Shown in pieces: positions 37,065-45,573 of a DNA stretch of 64,000 nt. The DNA lies in assembly GCA_900114885.1 (NCBI GenBank), contig FOUN01000009.1, positions 1 through 64,000 of the forward strand, given 5' to 3'. The stretch is from Psychrobacillus psychrodurans (lineage in GTDB: Bacteria > Bacillota > Bacilli > Bacillales_A > Planococcaceae). Numbering within the stretch: the stretch's first letter is position 1; each line of letters begins with the position of its first letter. Below the pieces are notes generated by a model. It was not told the DNA's origin and did not search any database. It saw only the letters and a list, made by a program, of their open reading frames with translations. Position numbers and translations under genes: made by a program.

Positions 37065-37562
37065 TTAATGACCTTTTATTTTTTCGATTGTCTTTTCTAA
37101 TTGCTTGGCATGTCTTTTTTCATGCAATCCCGTAAACTCAAACCACTGTATTAAAGGAACTTGTCCAAATATAGGGTGCTTTAGAGATTTTTCTTTTAAC
37201 AAGGAAGGATTGCTTGATTTATAAATAGAGAGGAGTTCCATTCTTGCTTGGTGAAGCTGTGCTTTCATTTCTTCCGTTCGTTTATATTCACTGGATGGTA
37301 CGGTATGGGTTGGAGCCTTCACTTTAACTATTCGTAATGTTGATAATTGTATTGGTTTTTTCTTTGCCCTTGGACTAGCTGGGTTATCGAGCTCTTTTTT
37401 AATCCCTTTAATAATAGTATGTTCCATTTTCACTAGATGATCTATTATTTCTTTCGGTGACCAAGAATCCTCATCTGGTTTTTCGTTAAATTGCTCATTC
37501 GTTAGTGAATCGATTTGTACAAACAAATTCTTTCTTATTTCATTAATTTTTTCTATAAACAT
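37065..37562 (-). CDS. DinB-like (DinB_2) metal-binding protein
   Basis: A 165-residue four-helix bundle protein. Metal-binding histidines are visible in WSPKEIIDHLVKMEHTII (about 33-50) and in FTGLHEKRHAKQLEKTIEKIKGH near the C-terminus, the three-His pattern of the DinB/YfiT superfamily. Such proteins include thiol-dependent transferases (bacillithiol S-transferases), so that is a possible role. The frame is open to 37604, but the ATG at 37562 is supported by GGAGG 7 nt upstream. It is tail-to-head with acnA, the acnA operator lying next to its stop. Confidence 0.8.
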   Translation of the reverse strand: MFIEKINEIRKNLFVQIDSLTNEQFNEKPDEDSWSPKEIIDHLVKMEHTIIKGIKKELDNPASPRAKKKPIQLSTLRIVKVKAPTHTVPSSEYKRTEEMKAQLHQARMELLSIYKSSNPSLLKEKSLKHPIFGQVPLIQWFEFTGLHEKRHAKQLEKTIEKIKGH

Positions 37563-37691
37563 ATAATTCCTCCACTCCTTACGTTGTACTTTCTTTATAC
37601 CCATTATAAATGATAAACAAGCAAGTATCGGCTCTTATTTTCTTTTCACTTAAAATATGCGACAATATACTATTGAAAGGAAGTTTAAATA

Positions 37692-38801
37692 ATGATTGAA
37701 ATGAAAACGATGAATCCAATAAATGATCCGTGGGAAGCCTACCGAGACATGGAGCAGTTTGGAAAACTAATATTGAGCAATATTGAATTTACTACAACAA
37801 CTTTATGTAATATGCGCTGCGCCCATTGTGCAGTTGGCTATACATTACAAACGAAAGATCCTAATGCAATTCCAATAGAAATTATCCTCCAACGATTAGA
37901 AGAGATTCCTCACTTAAAAACTATAAGTATTACTGGTGGAGAACCTATGCTTTCCAAAAAATCCATTAACAATTATGTTCTTCCATTACTAAAGTATGCT
38001 CATAATAGAGGCGTTCGTACGCAGATGAATTCAAATCTAACATTAGAACCAGAACGCTACTTAATGATCGCGCCTTACTTAGATGTATTACATATTTCTC
38101 ATAACTGGGGAACTGTAGATGAATTTGTCGAAACTGGATTTGCCATGATGGAACGAAAACCTACATATGAACAGCGAGCTAACCTATTCCAACGAATGAT
38201 AGACAATAGCCGTATGCTTTCCGAGGCTGGAGTGATGGTTTCAGCAGAAACAATGTTGAACAAAAAAACACTTCCCTATTTAGAGCATATTCATAAGCAA
38301 ATAGTAGAAGATATGAAATGTGCTCGACACGAAATTCACCCTATGTACCCTTCCGATTTTGCTAGCGCATTAACGTCACTAACATTAGAAGAAACGCATG
38401 AAGCAATCGAACAAATATTAGATTTCAGAGATGACAATGTATGGATGTTATTTGGAACATTACCTTTTTATCCATGCAGTCAAAATGAAAAAAGCATTCA
38501 ATTATTAGAACGACTACGCCAAACCAAGAATGTTTCCACTAGGAATGATCCAGATGGTCGATCTAGGCTGAACGTTAACATATTTACTGGTGAAGTTATT
38601 GTCACTGATTTTGGAGATACACCTGCTCTTGGAAACATTCAAACAGATACGCTTCCAGCAATTTTTGATAAATGGCTAGCTTCTCCTCTTTCGAAATCAC
38701 TTAATTGCCATTGTCCTGCTGTTAAATGCTTAGGACCAAATATTTTAGTGAAAAATATGTATTATAAAGATGAACAGTTTGTAAGTGGTTCAGTTAAATA
38801 A
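37692..38801 (+). CDS. yfkAB: radical SAM protein with CxCxxxxC motif (YfkAB)
   Basis: A 369-residue radical SAM enzyme. The SAM cluster motif is C39-x3-C43-x2-C46 (LCNMRCAHC), followed by the GGEPM motif (TGGEPMLSKK, about 80-90). Near the end the CHCPAVKC pattern (C-x-C-x4-C) gives the extra motif that names this family. It would generate a 5'-deoxyadenosyl radical; the substrate is not known. AAAGGAAG lies 8 nt before the ATG. A single gene flanked by DinB-like (divergent) and GlsB-like genes. The family is known from B. subtilis as the yfkA/yfkB product. Confidence 0.9.
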   Translation: MIEMKTMNPINDPWEAYRDMEQFGKLILSNIEFTTTTLCNMRCAHCAVGYTLQTKDPNAIPIEIILQRLEEIPHLKTISITGGEPMLSKKSINNYVLPLLKYAHNRGVRTQMNSNLTLEPERYLMIAPYLDVLHISHNWGTVDEFVETGFAMMERKPTYEQRANLFQRMIDNSRMLSEAGVMVSAETMLNKKTLPYLEHIHKQIVEDMKCARHEIHPMYPSDFASALTSLTLEETHEAIEQILDFRDDNVWMLFGTLPFYPCSQNEKSIQLLERLRQTKNVSTRNDPDGRSRLNVNIFTGEVIVTDFGDTPALGNIQTDTLPAIFDKWLASPLSKSLNCHCPAVKCLGPNILVKNMYYKDEQFVSGSVK

Positions 38802-39052
38802 CAAAAGTGCAAGCGCCTATGTCATCCCTAAGAAGTGTTGGAAGAATTTCAATAAAGGCGCTCCTTGTCTAGGAGAAGTCGGTTATTAAGTTGTAAACTA
38901 AAATTCTGCCGGTTATGAGTAGGCTTTAGGTCATTTTTTAAGGTCACTAAATTCAAATGTAAGGAAAAATAATTGGTATAGGTTTATTAACTCTCCTGAA
39001 TGGATATATAAAGAGTGTGAAGCAATAATTCATTCATAAGGAGATGGAAAAA

Positions 39053-39304
39053 ATGGGATTTATTTTATACTTAATAATTGGTGGAGTAATCGGTTGGCTA
39101 GCTGGCCTTATCTTAGGTAAAGATATACCAGGCGGAATTATCGGTAATATTATAGCAGGTATTATCGGTGCATGGATTGGCGGATTAATATTCTCCGACA
39201 TGGGTCCAGTAATTTGGGATATGGCAATTATTCCAGCATTAATCGGCGCAATTATTTTAGTCCTAATTTTAAGCTTTATCTTAAAAGGTATGCGTAAAGC
39301 TTAA
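39053..39304 (+). CDS. GlsB/YeaQ/YmgE family membrane protein
   Basis: An 83-residue, three-helix, glycine-rich membrane protein. The pattern GGVIGWLAGLILGKDIPGGIIGNIIAGIIGAWIGG is characteristic of the transglycosylase-associated (GlsB/YeaQ/YmgE) stress family. AAGGAG ends directly at an upstream ATG (39044), so the ATG at 39053 (9 nt after it) is chosen. The role is general stress and envelope related, without known enzymatic activity. Followed by a strong terminator at 39310-39347. Confidence 0.9.
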   Translation: MGFILYLIIGGVIGWLAGLILGKDIPGGIIGNIIAGIIGAWIGGLIFSDMGPVIWDMAIIPALIGAIILVLILSFILKGMRKA

Positions 39305-39309
39305 AAATG

Positions 39310-39347
39310 AAAAAAGGAAGTGCTCATTATGAGTACTTCCTTTTTTT
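39310..39347 (+). terminator. terminator of GlsB-like gene
   Basis: AAAAAGGAAGTGCTCAT pairs with ATGAGTACTTCCTTTTT around one base, followed by further T residues. Confidence 0.85.
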
Positions 39348-39409
39348 AGGATAATGCGCAATTGAAATTTAGTCTCGTTGGCTAGTACTTTCTAGCTGGA
39401 ATCTTCATT

Positions 39410-40078
39410 TCATTCAGTTGGGTAATATGCTGCTTGAATTTCTTTTAACTGATTTTCATACAAGTTATAAAAATAAAGAACATCTTCTACGTACTTCTCG
39501 CTGTGATTGTAGTTGAAAATGGCTTTTTCTATTTCACCATCTGCAGCACCACTTGCTGCGAGATAGTTGGCTGCACTATAAACAGCATCCTCTAGATCAT
39601 ATGGATCTGCTTTACCGTCATTATTAGCATCTACCCCATAGCCACCATACTTTTCAATAACAGCTGGATTTATTTTATCCTTTTCTGGAATCTCTCCTTT
39701 ACCCAATCCCCCACAGCTGGGGTGCGACCAACCAACAAAAGTACAAGGCATAAATTGTAAATGTCCTTCAGCACCAACTGGAGAGAGTAAAGGGTCCATA
39801 GTCGAAAATCTAGTCTCAATGCGATGATGTGCTGCTAATAATGTCCAAGGGACACCATAATTTTCTTCTGCTTTTTTATACAACTCAATATATTCAGATG
39901 GCACATCCAATTTTACGGTACTTTTTTGTAGCGTTTCAGCCCATTCCTGTACAACTGGTATTTTCACTAGTTCTTTCCATCCTATAATTGCTAGTATATA
40001 GATTGTGATGGTAAATGGAAGAAGTAACACAATCATCCAAAGCTTTGTTTTATAGGAAATTCCTTTTTGTTTCTTCAT
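39410..40078 (-). CDS. membrane-anchored lytic transglycosylase with calcium-type loop
   Basis: A 222-residue protein with one N-terminal helix (about 12-34) and a lysozyme-like transglycosylase domain from ~60 to 210. The catalytic Glu is likely E88 in LLAAHHRIETRFS. SPVGAEGHLQFMPCTFVGW matches the SLT/MltB-type GxxQ-F-M-P pattern. An EF-hand-like loop, DANNDGKADPYDLEDAV, follows, as seen in transglycosylases of the MltB/Slt35 group. A disulfide is possible (CTFVGWSHPSC). It would cut peptidoglycan glycan strands at the cell surface. It stands alone on the minus strand. Confidence 0.85.
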   Translation of the reverse strand: MKKQKGISYKTKLWMIVLLLPFTITIYILAIIGWKELVKIPVVQEWAETLQKSTVKLDVPSEYIELYKKAEENYGVPWTLLAAHHRIETRFSTMDPLLSPVGAEGHLQFMPCTFVGWSHPSCGGLGKGEIPEKDKINPAVIEKYGGYGVDANNDGKADPYDLEDAVYSAANYLAASGAADGEIEKAIFNYNHSEKYVEDVLYFYNLYENQLKEIQAAYYPTE

Positions 40079-40649
40079 CTATTCATTCACCTATTCTGCT
40101 TATATTACTGTAAAAGCTAGTCTATTGTTAAAGGTTTAGTGAAAAAATACTTTTGTAAATAGGTCAATCCATTTCCTATAAACTAGTCAACTGGAAGAGG
40201 TTTTCTAACCTTCTGTAAAAATTTTAATCTAAGTAATGTGCAAGTGAAGTAATGGATTGTATAATCGCTTTTGTTTTACCATTGTCTATAGACCATGTAA
40301 AGCTAGATAATATTTTTTAATAATTTGTTTTGTTCAGGTTATAAACTCTTTTTCATAAAGTTAACTATCCATAAGATAATCCCTCTAGATATGTTATATG
40401 TGATAACTTTCTATGAGAAAACTAAATTACATTACATCAGATAATAGTATACACAACAACCTAATAATTATATAAATAATAACAGATACTTTTCAATTTG
40501 TTTTTTCACAGGTATATGTATAACGCCTTGCTTAGATTCTATAAAAACAATAGCACAAATTCATTACAAACAATAGTCTAAATACAGATAATGTCGGTAT
40601 ATACAAACTATTGGATTTTTTGTAGTATGACAGTATGGGGGTGAAAAAT
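40079..40649. other. gene-free stretch upstream of mscL
   Basis: A/T-rich, with no open frame having a ribosome binding site and no convincing hairpin. The 186-codon minus-strand frame at 40532-41092 is antisense to mscL and rejected. Confidence 0.5.
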
Positions 40650-41039
40650 ATGTGGAAAGATTTTAAAGAATTTGCTTTTAAAGGTAATGTTTTAGATTTA
40701 GCAGTTGCTGTGGTCATTGGAGCAGCTTTTGGAAAGATTGTTTCATCTTTAGTTGAAAATATTATAACTCCTTTAGTTGGCTTACTTTTAAATGGTATAA
40801 AATTCACTTCATTATCATTCAAGTATAAGGAAACAGAAATTTTGTACGGCAATTTTATACAATCGGTCTTTGATTTCCTAGTAATTGCATTCTCTATTTT
40901 TATATTTATACGATTATTATCAAAATTTAAACGTAAAGAAGATGTTGCAGCAGTTACAGAAAATGCACCTCCTGTTGATTCAAAAGAGGTATTACTAGAA
41001 GAGATTAGAGATTTACTAAAAAAGCAAAATAACGCATAA
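40650..41039 (+). CDS. mscL: large-conductance mechanosensitive channel
   Basis: A 129-residue channel subunit. The sequence opens [43 protein letters not shown] (helix S1/TM1), has a periplasmic-side loop, then TM2 ([23 protein letters not shown]), and a C-terminal cytoplasmic helix [12 protein letters not shown]. It opens under membrane tension to protect against hypo-osmotic shock. The ATG at 40650 is chosen because GGGGGTG lies 6 nt upstream; earlier in-frame codons overlap that site. Convergent with sco through a shared terminator. Confidence 0.95.
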   Translation: MWKDFKEFAFKGNVLDLAVAVVIGAAFGKIVSSLVENIITPLVGLLLNGIKFTSLSFKYKETEILYGNFIQSVFDFLVIAFSIFIFIRLLSKFKRKEDVAAVTENAPPVDSKEVLLEEIRDLLKKQNNA

Positions 41040-41045
41040 TAAAAA

Positions 41046-41073
41046 AATAGCCTCTCCATTAGGAAAGGCTGTT
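41046..41073. terminator. shared terminator of mscL and sco
   Basis: ATAGCCT pairs with AGGCTGT, with TCC/GGA inside, followed by T-rich DNA. It sits between the converging genes. Confidence 0.65.
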
Positions 41074-41075
41074 CT

Positions 41076-41666
41076 TTATTTTCCATCTTCAATTAATGTT
41101 TCCACATCAATTACAATTTCCTCTTTCGGTACATCGGTATTACCACTATAATTTTTTACAACTACACCATTTTGGTCAACTAAATAGAAGGATGTACCAT
41201 GAATAACTTGGTTATTGTTCGGGTCGTCTTTTACTAGAGTTTTAAAGGAATCCGCTGCAAAACTTGCAATATGTTCTTGTGAATAGCCAGTTAAGAGTTC
41301 CCATTTACTTTCATCTATTACATCATAATTTCCGAGATATTCCTGGAGTTTATCTGGAGTATCAACTTCTGGGTCGACACTAAATGCAACAATTTTGTAA
41401 TCCTCAATACCCTTTTCACTTAACATCTTTTGAATGTCACTCATATTGTATGTCATTGGTGGACATACAGTCTCACAATTAGTGAAAATAAATGTCGATA
41501 ACCATACCGTTCCTTTTAAATCTTCTAAAGAAACCATTTCTCCACGCTGATTATCATATTCAAAATCTGAAACTTCCCAGTTTGTTTGTGCTTCAAAATT
41601 GCCACTGCTCCCGCAACCTACAAGAACAAATAAGGAAATACATAATATAACAAATAACTTTTTCAT
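41076..41666 (-). CDS. Sco1/SenC family copper-binding lipoprotein (YpmQ-like)
   Basis: A 196-residue lipoprotein with lipobox LVGC (Cys18) and a thioredoxin-like domain. The copper ligands are visible: C64-x3-C68 in FTNCETVCPPM and His156 in VIHGTSFYL. It is anchored to the outer membrane face and helps load the CuA centre of cytochrome c oxidase (as in B. subtilis YpmQ/BsSco). Convergent with mscL. With CcdA and CopC/CopD nearby it belongs to the cytochrome/copper theme of the region, though in a separate unit. Confidence 0.92.
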   Translation of the reverse strand: MKKLFVILCISLFVLVGCGSSGNFEAQTNWEVSDFEYDNQRGEMVSLEDLKGTVWLSTFIFTNCETVCPPMTYNMSDIQKMLSEKGIEDYKIVAFSVDPEVDTPDKLQEYLGNYDVIDESKWELLTGYSQEHIASFAADSFKTLVKDDPNNNQVIHGTSFYLVDQNGVVVKNYSGNTDVPKEEIVIDVETLIEDGK

Positions 41667-41770
41667 TTATGAGACCTCGCTTTTCTCTTCATAGCCTAAT
41701 CTTAGCGAAACAAGTTTCGACCTTCAACTACATTGTCTTATTTAATTCAACAGTTTTGTGAATAAATGTA

Positions 41771-41908
41771 CTAATTAAGTGATAACAGTACGTTTTTTAT
41801 CTCTTCTAGTTTGTTTTCCACTCGGTGCATCAAATAGAAAGACACAAAGATAGGAAAGCCAATATCTTGAATTACACTTAGCCACTGCTCCATATTATTC
41901 ACATCCAT
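41771..41908 (-). CDS. YvrJ family small membrane protein
   Basis: A 45-residue protein (40 if the second ATG at 41893 is used, which has a GGATGTGA site before it). The sequence MEQWLSVIQDIGFPIFVSFYLMHRVENKLEEIK is the typical YvrJ pattern: an amphipathic start, one membrane helix and a charged tail. YvrJ genes usually follow DUF1659 and DUF2922 genes. Here the DUF1659/DUF2922 pair lies ~630 bp upstream, with a terminator and a degraded repeat between. Function unknown. Confidence 0.75.
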   Translation of the reverse strand: MDVNNMEQWLSVIQDIGFPIFVSFYLMHRVENKLEEIKNVLLSLN

Positions 41909-42033
41909 TCATTTTTATACTTTAATAAAAACCGGGCAATTAGAAACCTTGTCCTTAATTCAAAATCTGTTTCTATCCTATTGAGTAGGCTTTGGACAAA
42001 CATTTTAATATATTATTACCGACTGATTTTTAA

Positions 42034-42076
42034 AGCTGCTTGTCTTAACTAACGTCACGACAAGCAGCTCTTTTTT
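42034..42076 (+). terminator. strong orphan terminator upstream of yvrJ
   Basis: Perfect 11-bp arms AGCTGCTTGTC (42034-42044) and complement (42059-42069), followed by TCTTTTTT on the plus strand. No plus-strand gene precedes it closely. Confidence 0.65.
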
Positions 42077-42239
42077 CTACAATCTTATTCCGCTTCTTTT
42101 TTTGGTCAACACTAACTATTTCTTTGTATTTCTAATATTAATTAATGTAATTAAACAGAATAGTTTCATCTATACATTAACTTAATCCATCTCAATTATC
42201 TTAACGATAAGCTATGCTTAATCCTCTCGATAGGTAGTA

Positions 42240-42430
42240 CACATTTCATTGCTTGTAGTGCAAGGTGGCGACTCCAAAGAGATAGCGAGAAAAGCGAGAT
42301 CCACAGGCAGCGTATATTTAGGAAGAAGACCAGAATCACATATCGTATGATGACATATTTGTCGCTAGCATTGTACTAAGCTGAGGAGGCTCTGCCTCGC
42401 CCGTGGGCGTGTCCACATGAAACGGAAATC
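42240..42430. repeat. degraded long intergenic repeat R4
   Basis: GC-richer than its flanks, with GCTTGTAGTGCAAGGTGGCG, GACTCC, CCACAGGCAGCG, GAGGAGGCT and CCCGTGGGCGTGTCCAC. This resembles, in disrupted form, the class of Bacillus intergenic repeat to which R1-R3 belong or a sister type. Moderate resemblance only. Confidence 0.45.
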
Positions 42431-42507
42431 ATAGTATTTTTTCTTCTTTTTAAATACCATCAATTCAGTATTCACGGACATTTTTATACATTTTCTTGTT
42501 TTTAAAA

Positions 42508-42534
42508 AAGACTCTCCTTTTCTGGAGAGTCTTT
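42508..42534 (-). terminator. terminator of DUF1659-DUF2922
   Basis: AAGACTCTCC pairs with GGAGAGTCTT around a 6-nt loop. T-run on the minus strand, 5 bp after the DUF2922 stop. Confidence 0.8.
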
Positions 42535-42539
42535 AGAAG

Positions 42540-42752
42540 TTAAATAAATTCGGTAACTGTTCTGTCCACTACTTTAGCACTTTTAATAACTGCTAGAGGT
42601 GAGCCATCAGACTGAAAAGCATTACTTGCAATAATTGCTTGCATTCCTGTTTGAATGTCTGTTTCTGTTAAATTACTTTTCGGTTCATCTACTGATATTG
42701 TTACATTCTTTCCATGTGCTGTTTCAAACTGTAGCTGAAGTGTTTTACTCAT
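42540..42752 (-). CDS. DUF2922 family protein
   Basis: A 70-residue protein with KTLQLQFETAHGKNVTISVDEPKSNLTETDIQTGMQAIIASNAFQ and a C-terminal IKSAKVVDRTVTEF, the DUF2922 signature. It lies 24 bp after the DUF1659 gene, with a GGAGAAGGGG site before the ATG. The pair normally comes with YvrJ and occurs across Firmicutes. Biochemical role unknown. A terminator follows at once, so YvrJ is not in this transcript here. Confidence 0.85.
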   Translation of the reverse strand: MSKTLQLQFETAHGKNVTISVDEPKSNLTETDIQTGMQAIIASNAFQSDGSPLAVIKSAKVVDRTVTEFI

Positions 42753-42776
42753 TTCCCCTTCTCTCCTTTCTCTTTA

Positions 42777-42992
42777 TTAGATTACTTGCATGGTTTCAAT
42801 CTTCTCTGCTCCGATATATGGTCTATCGGAAAATGAACTAAGTGTTTTTGCAACATTATCTAGTTGGTCTGCTGTTGCATTTGCTCGAACATTACGGTAA
42901 GATTTTGACTTTGTTATCATCTTGCCTGCTTCTGTTACTTCTCCTTCAAAAATGAGTTTCAAAACTGCATACTTATGCTCTAGGTTTGCCAT
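42777..42992 (-). CDS. DUF1659 family protein
   Basis: A 71-residue protein beginning ANLEHKYAVLKLIFEGEVTEAGKMITKSKSYRNVRANATADQL, the DUF1659 pattern, with DRPYIGAEKIETMQVI at the end. The ATG at 42992 is used because GGAGGG lies 8 nt upstream; the frame is open to 43010. First gene of a two-gene unit with DUF2922. Function unknown. Confidence 0.85.
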   Translation of the reverse strand: MANLEHKYAVLKLIFEGEVTEAGKMITKSKSYRNVRANATADQLDNVAKTLSSFSDRPYIGAEKIETMQVI

Positions 42993-43106
42993 GTGTGTCC
43001 CTCCTTTCAACTACTAAATAGAACTTTTTTAAAAGAAAGTATACATGGAGGATGAAATATTTTAAGGAACGATTTATACTGAATATAAGAGAATGAGGTG
43101 AATAGT

Positions 43107-43559
43107 TTGCTAGAAGGTTGGTTTATGTGGTTTATCCTTTTTTGGGTAGTACTTTTAGTGATACTTATGGGTATTGGCGGCTTCTTTATGTTCCGTAAGT
43201 TTGGAAAGTCACTGCCTAAGAAAGACGGAAAATCTGATTTAGATTGGGAAGAATATTATGTGGATCAAACAATCCATCTTTGGAATGATGAGCAAAAGCT
43301 GTTGCTTAATGAATTAGTTACACCTGTTCCTGATTTGTTTAGACCTGTTGCTAAACAAAAAATAGCAGGAAAAATTGGACAGTTAGCTTTAGAGGAAAAA
43401 GCAACATCTATAACTCGGGAACTGTTAATACGCGGTTATATCATCGCAACACCAAAGAGAGATCATAAATTTTTACGAAAAAAACTTGCTGAATTGAACA
43501 TTGATGTAACCCCTTTTAACAAGTATTTCGAGCTATCAGTGGACAAAACAACTAACTAA
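43107..43559 (+). CDS. yneK: YneK-like (DUF2621) membrane protein
   Basis: A 150-residue protein with one N-terminal membrane helix (GWFMWFILFWVVLLVILMGIGGFFMFRKF) and a soluble domain containing KSDLDWEEYYVDQTIHLW and PDLFRPVAKQKIAGKIGQLALEE. This matches the DUF2621/YneK family, which in B. subtilis lies next to ccdA-yneI-yneJ. The TTG at 43107 is chosen since AGGTGA lies 6 nt upstream; a GTG at 43098 overlaps that site. Convergent with ccdC. Function unknown. Confidence 0.8.
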   Translation: MLEGWFMWFILFWVVLLVILMGIGGFFMFRKFGKSLPKKDGKSDLDWEEYYVDQTIHLWNDEQKLLLNELVTPVPDLFRPVAKQKIAGKIGQLALEEKATSITRELLIRGYIIATPKRDHKFLRKKLAELNIDVTPFNKYFELSVDKTTN

Positions 43560-43565
43560 ATCTAA

Positions 43566-43606
43566 TAAAAAAGTGAGCCTCCTATAACTGGATGCTCACT
43601 TTTTTA
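43566..43606. terminator. bidirectional terminator between yneK and ccdC
   Basis: AAAAAGTGAGC pairs with GCTCACTTTTT around a 15-nt loop. The right arm covers the ccdC stop codon. Confidence 0.85.
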
Positions 43607-44084
43607 TCTTATTTTGCAATTTTTTAAATTGTACGTACATCGCAATTCTCCAAGGGACAATCATACCAAATGCTAATATCCAAAACATTCCACTAAGTGC
43701 ACCAATGTCAATGGTAGAACTTAGTATTATTTTGCCAATAATACGGACTATCAACAAACCGAACAATATAAATATAAATGCCTTGGATTGCTTTAAATAT
43801 ACTTCTCCTTCTCTAATTTCAAATTTAGAGGTCCAAATAAGAACAATAGAGAATAGCATTCCTACACCAATTGCTTCTATAAATTCCATCAAATTTACAC
43901 GGAAATATGGAAAAATGAACATTAATGCTCCAGTTGACATGAACATTGGGGGTAGTAATATTTTTTTCACACTTGCTGGTCTCTTAGCAGATTTTGCACG
44001 AACCGTGGTGACGAGTATTCCCATGCCAATTGCGACCACTGTGGAAGCAATCAGCATCATATTTGGAGATATTTTATCTAGCAT
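43596..44084 (-). CDS. ccdC: CcdC membrane protein (DUF1453, YneJ-like)
   Basis: A 162-residue protein with about five helices (residues 8-25, 48-65, 72-86, 103-122, 130-150), and the conserved KRPASVKKILLPPMFMSTGALMFIFPYFR stretch typical of CcdC/YneJ. It lies downstream of yneI and ccdA as in B. subtilis, where ccdC is not essential for cytochrome c formation. Precise role unknown. Its stop lies within the shared terminator. Confidence 0.88.
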   Translation of the reverse strand: MLDKISPNMMLIASTVVAIGMGILVTTVRAKSAKRPASVKKILLPPMFMSTGALMFIFPYFRVNLMEFIEAIGVGMLFSIVLIWTSKFEIREGEVYLKQSKAFIFILFGLLIVRIIGKIILSSTIDIGALSGMFWILAFGMIVPWRIAMYVQFKKLQNKIKK

Positions 44085-44133
44085 TTGTTATTCCCCATAT
44101 CTTTTATTTCATTAGTTACTTTACTTTAAAGTT

Positions 44134-44499
44134 CTACATATCAGAAGTAACATTATGTAGCACATTTACAATTTGATCTGGATCGAAAGGTTTTGTGATG
44201 AAATCTTTTGCTCCAAATTCTAGTGCATCTACGATTAACTTTTGTTGACCCAAAGCAGTAACCATTACTATCTTAGCTTCTGGAAATTCTGCTATAATTT
44301 CTTTTACTGCTTCTATCCCGTTCATCCTAGGCATGGTGATATCCATCGTTACGACATCTGGCAAAAGCGTCTTATATTGCTCTACTGCTTCTAGTCCATT
44401 TGATGCTTCGCCAACAACTTCAAACTGATGATTCTCTAGCATTCTTTTAATCGTCGTGCGCATAAATATTGCATCGTCTACTACTAATACTGTTGGCAT
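44134..44499 (-). CDS. yneI: stand-alone response regulator receiver protein (YneI/CcdB)
   Basis: A 121-residue CheY-like receiver without an output domain. Acidic residues D8-D9, phosphoacceptor D53 in VVTMDITMPRMNG, the switch Thr/Ala region MVTALGQQ, and Lys in FITKPF are all present. No cognate kinase is adjacent. It sits between ccdA (18 bp upstream) and ccdC, as in B. subtilis. Its link to cytochrome maturation is positional only. Confidence 0.92.
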   Translation of the reverse strand: MPTVLVVDDAIFMRTTIKRMLENHQFEVVGEASNGLEAVEQYKTLLPDVVTMDITMPRMNGIEAVKEIIAEFPEAKIVMVTALGQQKLIVDALEFGAKDFITKPFDPDQIVNVLHNVTSDM

Positions 44500-44517
44500 T
44501 GCAATGCCCCCCTTACA

Positions 44518-45228
44518 TTAGAATCCAGTAAAACCTCCGAAAATCGGACTTAATATACGAATTATATACGTTAAACCGTCAAAAAATAAAATTAATCCCA
44601 GAGCAATCATAATATAACCGCCTACTTTTACGATTAAATTACTATTTTTACGTATCCAGTTAAGGCGTGTAACAAAGAATGATAATACGAAAAATGGGAT
44701 AGCAAACCCAAATACATAAGCTAGCATATACCACATACCTGCATCAGGATTTGATCCTGCCATTACTATAACAGCAGCTAAAATAGGTCCTGTACAAGGT
44801 GTCCAACCAGCAGCAAATGCCATACCGATTAAAATAGTTCCTAAGTATCCAGCAGGGCGGTTTTTAAAATGAACTTTTTTTTCTTTCATTAAAAACTCAG
44901 GCTTAAATATACCTACAATGATTAAACCGAATATGACAATGAATATTGCTCCAATTTGACGAAGTAAATCATCATATTGTATGAAAAATGTACCTACCAG
45001 GGATGTTGCAAAGCCTATCGCAATGAAAATGATAGAAAAACCTAATAAGAAGAATAATGTATGGAGCATTCCTCTTTTTTGCATTAATTTCTTGTCTGTT
45101 TTAATTTCTTCTAATGACATTCCTGTAATGTATGATAAAAATGCAGGATACAATGGTAGTGTACAAGGTGAAATGAAACTTAAAAACCCTGCACCAAATG
45201 CCAGTAGGAGGTTTACATCTGTACTCAC
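44518..45228 (-). CDS. ccdA: cytochrome c biogenesis protein CcdA
   Basis: A 236-residue, six-helix thiol-disulfide transporter that passes electrons from cytoplasmic thioredoxin to extracytoplasmic proteins such as ResA. The two key cysteines lie in [16 protein letters not shown] (first helix) and [15 protein letters not shown] (fourth helix). The GTG at 45228 is chosen since GGAAAGG lies 8 nt upstream and the length then matches CcdA (~235); the frame is open to 45246. First gene of ccdA-yneI-ccdC. Confidence 0.93.
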   Translation of the reverse strand: MSTDVNLLLAFGAGFLSFISPCTLPLYPAFLSYITGMSLEEIKTDKKLMQKRGMLHTLFFLLGFSIIFIAIGFATSLVGTFFIQYDDLLRQIGAIFIVIFGLIIVGIFKPEFLMKEKKVHFKNRPAGYLGTILIGMAFAAGWTPCTGPILAAVIVMAGSNPDAGMWYMLAYVFGFAIPFFVLSFFVTRLNWIRKNSNLIVKVGGYIMIALGLILFFDGLTYIIRILSPIFGGFTGF

Positions 45229-45362
45229 GGCAGTCAACCTTTCCAAATTACTGTACCTATCGTATCAAATTTCTTTCTTTTTGACCTCATAATTGCTTGT
45301 GACAGCTTTTTGACTCTTTAAAACAGTTAAGTCTTTATACTATATTCAGAAGTAAGTTCGTT

Positions 45363-45573
45363 AATTTCATAAATGCATATTAAGTTGAGAAATCCGAACA
45401 ACGCTCATTTCCGCTCTAGGCGGACGCTTTCCGCGGGCACGGCTTCAATCTCCTCGTCACTACGAAAATATATGCTCCTGCGGGGCTTTCAGCTCACGCT
45501 GTTCCCACTGGAGTCGCCACCTGCCACTCCAATCAACGGGATCGCTTTTTTAAAAATGAAACAAGTAATTATA
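45363..45573 (+). repeat. long intergenic repeat R3 (~210 bp)
   Basis: The core is shared with R1 and R2: GGACGCTTTCCGCGGGCACG, TCTCCTCGTCACTACG, GGGGCTTTCAGCTCACGC, GGAGTCGCC, ACTCCAATCAACGG. The outer A/T flanks differ more from R1 than those of R2 do, so this is an older or separate copy. Plus orientation. Confidence 0.8.

Larger units (their letters stand above)
41909..42539. other. gene-free stretch with degraded long repeat R4 and two terminators
   Basis: It holds a terminator at 42034-42076, a divergent long-repeat fragment at about 42240-42430 (see R4) and a terminator for the DUF2922 gene at 42508-42534. It separates yvrJ from the genes it normally follows. Confidence 0.55.

Noticed and set aside
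40532-41092. 186-codon minus-strand ORF
   Set aside because: It is antisense to mscL, which has clear family sequence and its own ribosome binding site; no start site supports the antisense frame.
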